Assembly: GCA_029856625.1 (NCBI GenBank)
Contig: JAHKLG010000055.1
Location: 1 to 7,831 of the forward strand
DNA length: 7,831 bases
Source: Candidatus Njordarchaeota archaeon
Lineage (GTDB): Archaea > Asgardarchaeota > Njordarchaeia > Njordarchaeales > Njordarchaeaceae
Reading direction: 5' to 3'
A program made the position numbers and the translations under genes. Shown in pieces: positions 1-6,077 of the stretch (positions within the stretch are counted from its first letter, which is position 1; each line of letters begins with the position of its first letter). Below the pieces are notes generated by a model, which did no database searches, was not told the DNA's origin, and saw nothing but the letters and a program-made list of their open reading frames with translations.

Positions 1-291
1 CCTCCTCCAGATGGATTAAATCGTGTTATTAGAGAACTACCGAATTACTTTGGGACTATTTTTAAGATAGGGAGCATGAAGAAAGGAATAATTTATTTCA
101 GTAGTCCTGCAGAATCTATCCATAATATTCTACAATGGTTTAATGATAAAACATTTGCCAGCGTCGTAATGTCTCTATTAATTGGTGATACTGGTTGGAT
201 AGCTAGAGATGAGAATAATCTACTGGACGTTTTTAAAACGATCATCGGGAGTAGTCTCCTTATAGCTACTAGAAGCGCGCTTAGAAGATAG
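1..291 (+). CDS. C-terminal end of an unrecognised protein (5' partial)
   Basis: The frame is open from the first base of the window to a TAG stop at 289-291, giving the last 96 residues of a protein whose start lies outside. The ATG at 76 is internal to this frame and I see no Shine-Dalgarno site in front of it, so I read the gene as truncated by the window edge rather than starting there. The visible part is mixed hydrophobic and polar with no clear transmembrane helix, no cysteine and no motif I recognise. It ends in a basic tail (SALRR). The protease gene follows 18 bp downstream in the same reading frame, which suggests co-transcription. I do not recognise the family and assign no function. 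Confidence 0.6.
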   Translation, partial: PPPDGLNRVIRELPNYFGTIFKIGSMKKGIIYFSSPAESIHNILQWFNDKTFASVVMSLLIGDTGWIARDENNLLDVFKTIIGSSLLIATRSALRR

Positions 292-309
292 GGAATTCTG
301 GGTTCAGAA

Positions 310-1524
310 ATGTTGAATATAAATATATCAAACGTTATAGCATTCATTCTCATAATTATTATTTGGTCCGCATTAGCGATTATTGCTCGGCTTTTGAGAC
401 TTGAAAAGAAGAGAGGAATCGTAATATATCCCCTCTTCTTCATGATTAAAAGTGAGAAATTTAAGAAGTATATAAAACGTCTAGCTTACAAATATAGAAG
501 ATTTTGGAGGACTTTTGAGAAGATTTCTCTGATAGCCTTCCCTATAGTGATCGTTTTCTCGATAATTTATCTCTCTCTTAATTTTTTCCTTTTACTGAAG
601 AGAAGGCTAATAATTACAAGTATGGGTATACCAATTGGTACAGAATTCACTCCAGTAATCCCTTTTATAACCATAGATCCGCGAATTATGTTAATTCTTT
701 TGTTTAGTAGCTTTTTGGCCATTCTTCCACACGAAATAGCTCATGGTGCGGTAGGGGTTAATAATGGGATTGAGATAAAGTCAGCTGGATTCTTTCTCAT
801 AGCTGGGGCTATTTCTGGAGGGTTTATAGAAATCCCAGAGGAGATACTTAATGATGTTTTTAGCGACCATCAGAAATCGTTAATGAACAGCACGAGCAAG
901 AAGTATTTGATCAGAGCTGTAAAGAAAACATTATCTGCTGGAACTATCATGAACGCTCTTCTACTTATAGTGTTTTTCGGATTCCTCAGTAGTTATAGCA
1001 TATTAATGTCACCATTCTTTAAGCCAGCAGGAATCCTCATTGTAGATGTCATACCTCATAGCCCTGCTTATAAAGCGAACCTTACAGCTGGCACTATAAT
1101 TTGGAGGATAAATGATACAATGATTAAAACAATTGACGATTTTAGGAATTTTCTTGCAAATTGCAAACCAAATCAGACACTATTCCTCTATACAAATAAG
1201 GGAGTCTTTAAAGTTAAATTAGGTAAGAATAATGGAAGAGCTTTCCTAGGAATATATTATGCAGAATGGTATGAGTCAAGAATTTGGTTTATACCTGACG
1301 AAGCCTACTATATAGTTTTTAACACTATTTATTTCAATTATCTGCTTCAATTTATAGTAATAGTACTTAATGCCGCGCCTCTATTTGTTAATGATGGGGC
1401 GAAATATCTTTGGATAGTTATTAGAAGGTATAAAAGACTTGGTGACGCGATTTATCAAGCGATAAATTTATTTTCTTTATGTATTCTGATTCTCACTATC
1501 TTAGGCGGAAGATTTTTACCATAA
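310..1524 (+). CDS. Site-2-type intramembrane zinc metalloprotease with PDZ domain (peptidase M50 family)
   Basis: This 404-residue membrane protein carries both M50 signatures. The first is the zinc motif HEIAH (H141, E142, H145) at the end of a hydrophobic helix. The second is a late N-x2-P-x4-D-G motif with N354, P357, D362 and G363, where D362 is the expected third zinc ligand. Hydrophobic segments lie near residues 8-28, 72-96, 126-150, 158-172, 210-234, 330-360 and 385-402. Residues 241-306 resemble a PDZ domain (GILIVDVIPHSPAYKANL), placed between the catalytic helices as in other site-2 proteases. Family members cut membrane-anchored substrates, often regulators, within the bilayer. 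The residue before the second-motif aspartate is Asn instead of the common Leu. The start at ATG 310 is six codons after the in-frame stop of the preceding gene and has only a weak ribosome site. The substrate is unknown; the family call is firm. Confidence 0.9.
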   Translation: MLNINISNVIAFILIIIIWSALAIIARLLRLEKKRGIVIYPLFFMIKSEKFKKYIKRLAYKYRRFWRTFEKISLIAFPIVIVFSIIYLSLNFFLLLKRRLIITSMGIPIGTEFTPVIPFITIDPRIMLILLFSSFLAILPHEIAHGAVGVNNGIEIKSAGFFLIAGAISGGFIEIPEEILNDVFSDHQKSLMNSTSKKYLIRAVKKTLSAGTIMNALLLIVFFGFLSSYSILMSPFFKPAGILIVDVIPHSPAYKANLTAGTIIWRINDTMIKTIDDFRNFLANCKPNQTLFLYTNKGVFKVKLGKNNGRAFLGIYYAEWYESRIWFIPDEAYYIVFNTIYFNYLLQFIVIVLNAAPLFVNDGAKYLWIVIRRYKRLGDAIYQAINLFSLCILILTILGGRFLP

Positions 1525-1613
1525 TTTAGTTCATTTTCTCAATGCATAACCAGAGAAACCTTACTTGATGATTCAATGATGTAGTAATGCTATGAAAACA
1601 AAGGATGTGAGGT

Positions 1614-1871
1614 ATGAAAAGGATGAGTGTCCAGCAGCCTTCCTTAAGACCAAAGGATATAATAACGGCTTCCCTGCAAAAGAGTATTATAGTGAAGCTT
1701 AAAAGCCAAAAAATCATTAGAGGAACGCTTGTCTCATTTGATCAGCATTTAAACCTCTTCTTAATGAGTGCTGAAGAGCTTAAAGAAGATGGATCATTGC
1801 ATTTAGGTAATGTGGTTATAAGAGGAGATAATGTAGTATTACTAATCTTTCCTAAGGAGGAGGGGGAATAA
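1614..1871 (+). CDS. Sm-like archaeal protein (LSm/SmAP)
   Basis: The 85-residue product is the size of archaeal Sm proteins and shows both halves of the fold. Sm1 contains G37, then D43-x-H45-x-N47, the uridine-binding loop. Sm2 contains I69-R70-G71-D72-N73-V74, the second nucleotide-binding loop. Such proteins form six- or seven-membered rings that bind U-rich RNA and act as RNA chaperones. An in-frame TGA at 1608 limits the start to ATG 1614 or ATG 1623. The strong site GAGGT (1609-1613) touches the first ATG but sits 9 nt before the second, so the true product may begin at Met4 (82 residues). The longer version is listed because AAGG at 1601-1604 could serve 1614. The stop codon is one base before the GTG of the eL37 gene, a pairing widely conserved in archaea. 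Confidence 0.93.
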   Translation: MKRMSVQQPSLRPKDIITASLQKSIIVKLKSQKIIRGTLVSFDQHLNLFLMSAEELKEDGSLHLGNVVIRGDNVVLLIFPKEEGE

Positions 1872-1872
1872 A

Positions 1873-2055
1873 GTGACAAAAGGTACGCCTTCATTTGGAA
1901 AGAGAAATAAGACAAAAACGCATATTAGATGCAGAAGATGCGGCAGAAATGCATACAATGTTACTAAGAAATATTGTGCGGCATGCGGGTACGGGCGATC
2001 AAAGAGATGGAGAGAGTATAGGTGGTATAGACCGTATCGTAGACGTTATAGGTGA
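1873..2055 (+). CDS. rpl37e: Large-subunit ribosomal protein eL37 (L37e)
   Basis: A 60-residue, very basic protein matching eL37: it begins with the family N-terminus TKGTPSFGKRNKTKTH, followed by a zinc-ribbon with C20-x2-C23 and C35-x2-C38. It ends in an Arg/Tyr-rich tail that would penetrate 23S rRNA. The start is GTG at 1873, one base after the Sm-like stop, preceded by a very strong purine-rich ribosome site (AAGGAGGAGGGGG, 1854-1866) located inside the Sm-like coding end. The length and cysteine spacing are normal for the family. Translation is probably coupled to the Sm-like gene. Confidence 0.96.
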   Translation: MTKGTPSFGKRNKTKTHIRCRRCGRNAYNVTKKYCAACGYGRSKRWREYRWYRPYRRRYR

Positions 2056-2062
2056 CTGCTAA

Positions 2063-2434
2063 ATGCCACCCAAACATGTCCTATATAGAAACATTGTTAT
2101 GTCCTTGGCGTTTCTTCTCTCCATTATAATCATCACGATCTCTATAGCTACATGGGGTTCTGCAATAGGCTTTTCAAAGATTTCTGTAGCCTATAATTTA
2201 TTCCTCGCGGTAATGATTTCATTAGCTTATTTATTCGCACTGATATTATTCGGTAGTATTTCTGAAGTTCTAGGTCATGAACCGGATTTACTTGTAATAG
2301 TAGTCTCTCTATTAGTTCCTTTAGGACTAACCTATGCTATTGGTGTGTCATTTGAGGCCTCTCAGCAGATTGCGGGAATTCTAATAGGGTTACTGGTAGT
2401 TACACTGTACGTCCTATTTTCCTCCTCAGAATAA
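2063..2434 (+). CDS. Four-helix integral membrane protein, function unknown
   Basis: This 123-residue protein is mostly hydrophobic, with probable membrane helices at about residues 11-33, 43-66, 77-96 and 102-120. The N-terminal segment MPPKHVLYRN is basic, so by the positive-inside rule the N-terminus is probably cytoplasmic. A short loop with E68, H72, E73, P74 and D75 lies between helices 2 and 3. I see no catalytic motif or cysteine and do not recognise the family. The start ATG is 7 nt after GGTGA (2051-2055), a ribosome site that overlaps the eL37 stop codon, so translation is likely coupled to eL37. An 83-bp gap then separates it from SBDS. A signal-anchor or small channel/assembly role is possible, but nothing in the sequence decides it. 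Confidence 0.8.
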   Translation: MPPKHVLYRNIVMSLAFLLSIIIITISIATWGSAIGFSKISVAYNLFLAVMISLAYLFALILFGSISEVLGHEPDLLVIVVSLLVPLGLTYAIGVSFEASQQIAGILIGLLVVTLYVLFSSSE

Positions 2435-2477
2435 TTAGTGAGAGGGCTTACCTTAATATTCAGAGAAGGAGTAGATA

Positions 2478-2491
2478 TTATCTTTTAAAAC
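2478..2491 (+). promoter_or_regulatory. Candidate TATA box for the SBDS-exosome operon
   Basis: The 83-bp gap before SBDS contains TCTTTTAAAACC centred near 2486, resembling an archaeal TATA element. Initiation about 25 bp downstream would fall near 2511, which gives an almost leaderless SBDS transcript and would cut off the GGTGG site at 2506-2510. This conflict makes the call tentative. The operon could instead be read from further upstream. Confidence 0.35.
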
Positions 2492-2517
2492 CATAAAAGT
2501 TAATCGGTGGTAATCTA

Positions 2518-3378
2518 ATGTCATCTTTTAGAGGAGAGAGAAAGAAACTTGATCTGGGAAAGTACTCATTAGTAGTCTTGGAGATGGGAGGAAAAAAGTT
2601 CGAGATAATCGTAGACCCGCGCGCTGCGCTTAAATATTATAAGCAAGAAGCAAAGCCGGATGATGCGATTATAATCTACGAAGTTTACTATGATGCACAA
2701 AAAGGGACACGAGCTTCCATAGAAGATCTCAGAAAGCTAGTAACAAAGGGAGCGATTGAACAGTTGAGGGAGAGGAAGGGGGAGTTATCGAGGGATGAAA
2801 TTGAAAAGATCCGTAGTGAAGTAGAGGAGCTTGATGAGGACAAGATTAAAGAGCTTGCATCAAAATATATTCTTAAAAAAGGAGTGCTAAAGTTACCTAA
2901 AGAACTGCGGGATGAGCTTTTAGAAAAGAAGAAGAGAAGAATTATCAGTTATATTCAGAAATATGCTATTAATCCCGCTACAAATGCACCGTATCCACCA
3001 AGTAAGATAACAGAGGCTCTTCATCAAGTTCTCTCTGGCGAAAAAATCGAGGGCCAAAGGATACGAATTATGTTAGATCCTCTAAAGGAAATTGATGAGG
3101 AACTGCCAGCCATAATAAACGCGTTAAAGATGATATTACCTATTAGACTAGAAATAATAACAGTTAAGATCAGAATTCCACCTCAATACGCGGGTCCCTT
3201 ATTTTCTCGTGTGCAAAAATTTGGTACTATTAAAGAAAGCAAGTGGCTTAATGACGGAAGCTGGGAAGCTCTTGTTGAGGTGCCTGGAGGCCAGTTTATG
3301 CAGTTCCATAAGATGCTAACAGATCAGACGCATGGCAATTTAAAATTAGAAATAATTGAGCGAAGAACGATCGGGTGA
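2518..3378 (+). CDS. Ribosome maturation protein SBDS (Sdo1 homologue), enlarged
   Basis: SBDS acts with an EF-2-like GTPase to free aIF6 from the large ribosomal subunit. The three-domain order is visible. The N-terminal FYSH domain covers residues 1 to about 128 and includes GGKKFEIIVDP and the KGTRAS segment at 62-67. A helical middle domain has INPATNAPYPPSKI (151-163). A C-terminal ferredoxin-like domain starts near 205 and has RIPPQYAG, then FGTI at 235-238, then NDGSW. At 286 residues it is about 50 longer than the usual archaeal protein of about 235. Most of the excess is a charged helical segment at about residues 76-105, inside the FYSH domain, and a smaller excess lies at about 172-185. 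The start ATG follows GGTGG (2506-2510) by 7 nt. It is the first gene of the exosome cluster. Confidence 0.95.
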   Translation: MSSFRGERKKLDLGKYSLVVLEMGGKKFEIIVDPRAALKYYKQEAKPDDAIIIYEVYYDAQKGTRASIEDLRKLVTKGAIEQLRERKGELSRDEIEKIRSEVEELDEDKIKELASKYILKKGVLKLPKELRDELLEKKKRRIISYIQKYAINPATNAPYPPSKITEALHQVLSGEKIEGQRIRIMLDPLKEIDEELPAIINALKMILPIRLEIITVKIRIPPQYAGPLFSRVQKFGTIKESKWLNDGSWEALVEVPGGQFMQFHKMLTDQTHGNLKLEIIERRTIG

Positions 3379-3384
3379 ATATGT

Positions 3385-4092
3385 ATGCCCATTTTTTTCA
3401 AGAACATGGATATCGTTGTGCCTGGAGATTTGGTCGCTGAGGGTAATTATAAGATAATTGAAGGAGCGTATAGAATAGGTCAGAAAATATATTCGCGATT
3501 CGTTGGTGTAATCTATATAAGGAATGGTGCAATAAAAATAGTGCCGCTAGAAGGAAATTACTACATCCCTAAAATCGGTGATCATGTTATAGGAAAAATT
3601 GTTGATTATAATCCAGTTTCATGGCAAGTGGATATAAGAGCGCCATATCTCGCTAAATTGGATGCAAGTGATTTTCTGGGAAGGCCATTGGATCCCATTA
3701 AAGAAGATATTACGCGATATCTTAATGTGGGAGATTTAATCTATGCTAAAATAGCATCAGCTGAGAGGGGTGCCATCCCATCATTGGTGGCAAGGGGTAG
3801 CAATCTAGGAAAAATCAGTGGAGGGAAGATTGTCGAGATATCGCCCCAAAAGGTACCTAGAGTAGTAGGTAGGAATCAGTCGATGATTAAGCTACTGCAG
3901 GAACTTACAAAAGCTAATATTAAGGTAGGTAATAACGGATTAATTTGGATAAAGGCGAAGAATAAGCAAATAGAGAATATTCTCGTAAGGGCGATAAAAA
4001 AGATAGAAAAGGAATCTCATATTCCAAAGCTTACAGATAGAATACGTGAATTCATTAGAAGGGAACTAGAGAAAGTTAAAGGAGGGGAGTAA
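3385..4092 (+). CDS. rrp4: Exosome RNA-binding cap subunit Rrp4
   Basis: Rrp4 forms a trimeric cap on the Rrp41-Rrp42 ring and guides RNA 3' ends into the pore. The 235-residue product shows the expected order. The N-terminal domain includes VVPGDLVAEGNY (11-22). An S1 domain lies at about residues 64-138 (GDHVIGKIVDY to the GDLIYAKI segment). A KH domain begins near 148 with GGKIVEISPQKVPRVVG. In the KH loop the usual G-x-x-G reads G162-R-N-Q165. The second glycine is also missing, as far as I recall, in some Sulfolobales Rrp4, so this is not necessarily a defect. The start ATG 3385 is 6 nt after GGTGA (3374-3378), which overlaps the SBDS stop. The ATG at 3381 is in another frame that stops after 19 codons. 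Confidence 0.96.
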   Translation: MPIFFKNMDIVVPGDLVAEGNYKIIEGAYRIGQKIYSRFVGVIYIRNGAIKIVPLEGNYYIPKIGDHVIGKIVDYNPVSWQVDIRAPYLAKLDASDFLGRPLDPIKEDITRYLNVGDLIYAKIASAERGAIPSLVARGSNLGKISGGKIVEISPQKVPRVVGRNQSMIKLLQELTKANIKVGNNGLIWIKAKNKQIENILVRAIKKIEKESHIPKLTDRIREFIRRELEKVKGGE

Positions 4093-4093
4093 T

Positions 4094-4843
4094 ATGGAAC
4101 TAAAGGAAGAGATCATACTTTTAACACCAGAGGGTAAGAGATCCGATGGGAGAAGATGGGATGAACTTAGACCAATTAGGATGCGAGTGGGGGTTCTTAA
4201 GAGGGCAGATGGATCTGCCTTAGTGGAGATGGGTAATACAAAAGTTTTAGCGGCTGTTTATGGGCCTAGAGAAAGTCATCCACGCCATCTTCTGCCGCCA
4301 GATAGAGCTATTCTTAGAGTAGCTTACAGAATGGCTACATTCTCTGTGGAGGAAAGAAAAAAGCCGCAGCCTTCCAGAAGGGAAATTGAACTTTCAAAGG
4401 TAATTAAAGAGGCTTTGGAACCAGCCTTATATTTAGAGGAATTTCCGAGAACGGCCATTGATGTATATACATTAGTACTGCAAGCCGATGGAGGAACAAG
4501 AACAGCATCGATTAATGCTGCATCTCTTGCCCTCGCAGACGCGGGGATTCCTATGAAGGGATTAGTCACCGCTGTGGCTGTGGGGAGAATTGGTGATCAA
4601 ATAATTGTAGATCTGAATGATCTTGAGGATAAATACGGTGACGCTGATATGCCAATTGCTATGGTTCCGGTTACTGGTGAAATCACATTGCTACAGATGG
4701 ATGGAACAATGCCTCCAGATCTCTTCGAGGAAGCCCTAAAGGTGGCTAAGAGAGCACTAGAAATTATATATAATGAGCAGAAAAAAGCACTAAGAGAACG
4801 ATATTTGAGGATAAAAGATGAGGTTCTAGGTGAAGAGAAATGA
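4094..4843 (+). CDS. rrp41: Exosome catalytic subunit Rrp41 (RNase PH fold)
   Basis: Rrp41 is the active phosphorolytic 3'-5' exoribonuclease subunit of the archaeal exosome: it releases nucleoside diphosphates using phosphate and can add A-rich tails in reverse. The 249-residue product has the RNase PH features: GKRSDGRRWDELRPI near the N-terminus, RNA-contacting arginines R95-R96 (PSRREIELSK), the phosphate-binding segment DGGTRTAS (132-139), and the catalytic aspartates D179 and D185 (in DKYGDAD). All key residues are present, so it should be active once paired with Rrp42. The start ATG lies one base after the Rrp4 stop, with AAAGGAGGGG (4078-4087) as ribosome site. It overlaps Rrp42 by 4 bp (ATGA). 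Confidence 0.97.
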   Translation: MELKEEIILLTPEGKRSDGRRWDELRPIRMRVGVLKRADGSALVEMGNTKVLAAVYGPRESHPRHLLPPDRAILRVAYRMATFSVEERKKPQPSRREIELSKVIKEALEPALYLEEFPRTAIDVYTLVLQADGGTRTASINAASLALADAGIPMKGLVTAVAVGRIGDQIIVDLNDLEDKYGDADMPIAMVPVTGEITLLQMDGTMPPDLFEEALKVAKRALEIIYNEQKKALRERYLRIKDEVLGEEK

Positions 4844-5712
4844 TTAATGAGATTAAAAAAGAGATCGTTACTAAGCTTGAAAAGGAAACGATATTCTCTT
4901 TCTTATCTGAGGGCAAAAGAATTGATGAACGGGGACCTTATGACTTCAGACCTGTAAATATCATTCCAGCACTAATCAAAAAAGCGGAAGGCTCAGCTCT
5001 GGTGGAGCTAGGGAATACAAAAATATTGGCAGGAATAAAAGTAAGTCCGGCGAGACCGTTCGCCGACGAACCTAATAAAGGAATATTCGTTGTTAATACA
5101 GAGTTTGCTCCAGTTGCTTCGCCAATCTTTGAGCCTGGTCCTCCCTCCGAATACGCAATAGAGGTTGCCCGAGTTGTTGACAGAGCTATAAGAAGTGCTG
5201 AAATGATAAAGTTAGACGAATTGGTAATAATTCCTGGAAAACTTGTTTGGATGATCAATATAGACATTTATACTCTGGATGATGATGGGAACTTAATTGA
5301 CGCATCAATGATCGGAGCAGTATCTGCTCTTCTTACAGGTTCAATTCCGAAGGTTGAAGTTATAGATGAGGAAAAAGAGGAAATAGAAATTATCAAAGAG
5401 GAGACACGACCGATACCTATCCAAGATATTCCCGTAACCCTCACTTTTGCAAAAATAGGTAATTATATCGTGCTAGACCCATCTCATATTGAAGAGAATA
5501 TAATGGATGGGAGACTTACAATAGCGATTAATCAGAAAAATCAAATCTGTGCTTTGCAGAAGGGGGAGGGAGGAGGATTTAAATTTGAAGACGTTCTATT
5601 AGCAAAAGATATCGCATTAAGAAAAGCCGAAGAGTTAAGGTCGATAATTCTAGATCACTTAGCTAAAAAACCCAGAGGAGATGAAGCTTGGGAGGAAATA
5701 AGAGGTGAATGA
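4840..5712 (+). CDS. rrp42: Exosome non-catalytic ring subunit Rrp42 (RNase PH fold)
   Basis: Rrp42 alternates with Rrp41 in the hexameric ring and supplies residues needed for the active site and RNA binding but has no catalytic site of its own. The 290-residue protein has the family landmarks: EGKRIDERGPYDFRP (24-38), GSALVELGNTKILAGIK, FAPVASP and a final helical region. Where Rrp41 has the DGGTRTAS phosphate loop, this protein has DDGNLIDAS (148-156). Where Rrp41 has the paired catalytic aspartates, it has LDPSHIEEN (212-220), as expected for the inactive paralogue. An acidic stretch, EVIDEEKEEIEIIKEE, lies in the middle and is usual for this subunit. The start overlaps the Rrp41 stop as ATGA, giving translational coupling and matched synthesis of the two ring partners. 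Confidence 0.97.
   Translation: MINEIKKEIVTKLEKETIFSFLSEGKRIDERGPYDFRPVNIIPALIKKAEGSALVELGNTKILAGIKVSPARPFADEPNKGIFVVNTEFAPVASPIFEPGPPSEYAIEVARVVDRAIRSAEMIKLDELVIIPGKLVWMINIDIYTLDDDGNLIDASMIGAVSALLTGSIPKVEVIDEEKEEIEIIKEETRPIPIQDIPVTLTFAKIGNYIVLDPSHIEENIMDGRLTIAINQKNQICALQKGEGGGFKFEDVLLAKDIALRKAEELRSIILDHLAKKPRGDEAWEEIRGE
5702..5708 (+). promoter_or_regulatory. Shine-Dalgarno site that sets the eL43 start
   Basis: GAGGTGA ends immediately before the ATG at 5709 (spacing 0) but stands 6 nt before the ATG at 5715. The site therefore selects 5715, and the ATGA overlapping the Rrp42 stop is a decoy. Confidence 0.75.
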
Positions 5713-5714
5713 TA

Positions 5715-5999
5715 ATGGGTCGAACGAAGAAGGTAAAATCTACTGGAAGGTTTGGAGCGAGATATGGAGCTGGAATTAGAAAGAGAGTACTAGCCGTTGA
5801 GCTTAGGAAAAAGAAAAAATATTTGTGCCCGTACTGTAACAAACGAGCGTTACGTTGGCGTGCAGTGGGGCTATGGGAATGCAAATCCTGTGGTATCCAG
5901 TTAGCGGGGGGAGCTTGGGATCCGATCTCAGATACGGGTAGGAAAATGCTATTATTGATCCGTAGATTGAAAGCCGCAGCCAGCAATCCCAAGGCTTAG
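5715..5999 (+). CDS. rpl37ae: Large-subunit ribosomal protein eL43 (L37Ae)
   Basis: A 94-residue basic zinc-ribbon ribosomal protein. The N-terminus MGRTKKVKSTGRFGARYG and the downstream GLWECKSCG segment are typical of eL43. The zinc ligands are C38-x2-C41 (CPYC) and C56-x2-C59 (CKSC), and the conserved AGGAW follows the second pair. The start at 5715 is preferred over ATG 5709, which would add Met-Ile, because the ribosome site GAGGTGA is correctly spaced only for 5715 and the family begins at this point. The gene lies 2 bp after the Rrp42 stop and appears to end the exosome operon here. In many archaea rpoP and pcc1 genes follow at this position; they are absent here. Confidence 0.96.
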   Translation: MGRTKKVKSTGRFGARYGAGIRKRVLAVELRKKKKYLCPYCNKRALRWRAVGLWECKSCGIQLAGGAWDPISDTGRKMLLLIRRLKAAASNPKA

Positions 6000-6067
6000 T
6001 TCTGTTTAAGCCCTGCCACGTATTCTTCAAATTTTTCTAGTCAATATAATTGCAGATACTTCGTATT

Positions 6068-6072
6068 GGTGG
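6068..6072 (+). promoter_or_regulatory. Shine-Dalgarno site that supports a TTG start at 6078
   Basis: GGTGG, the same core used before SBDS, ends 5 nt before the TTG at 6078. The alternative upstream starts TTG 6066 and GTG 6069 would lie on or before it. A TATA-like AATATAAT (6043-6050) precedes it, but at that distance it gives only a weak promoter case. Confidence 0.5.
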
Positions 6073-6077
6073 TTCTT

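Noticed and set aside
93..443. Minus-strand ORF across the end of the first gene and the start of the protease.
   Set aside because: The plus-strand protease is well supported here and the antisense product has no family features.
1561..1613. Possible C/D box RNA: TTGATGAT and ATGATGT sequences before the Sm-like gene.
   Set aside because: The first lacks the purine of the C box and no CTGA D box follows at a suitable distance, so no C/D pair can be assembled.
3381..3440. ATG at 3381 as the Rrp4 start.
   Set aside because: It is out of frame with Rrp4 and reaches a stop after 19 codons.
4324..4569. Minus-strand ORF of 81 codons within Rrp41.
   Set aside because: It is a shadow of the strongly supported Rrp41 frame, with no ribosome site or recognisable protein features.
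4938..5267. Minus-strand ORF of 109 codons within Rrp42.
   Set aside because: It lies fully inside a conserved gene and reads as low-complexity shadow sequence.
5663..6030. Two overlapping minus-strand ORFs across eL43.
   Set aside because: Both are antisense to a certain ribosomal protein gene and show no motif or initiation signal.
6000..6077. Possible small RNA or structured leader between eL43 and the reductase-like gene.
   Set aside because: No stable inverted repeat or RNA family motif is visible; only a TTTTT tract (6032-6036) that might aid termination and a weak TATA-like stretch.
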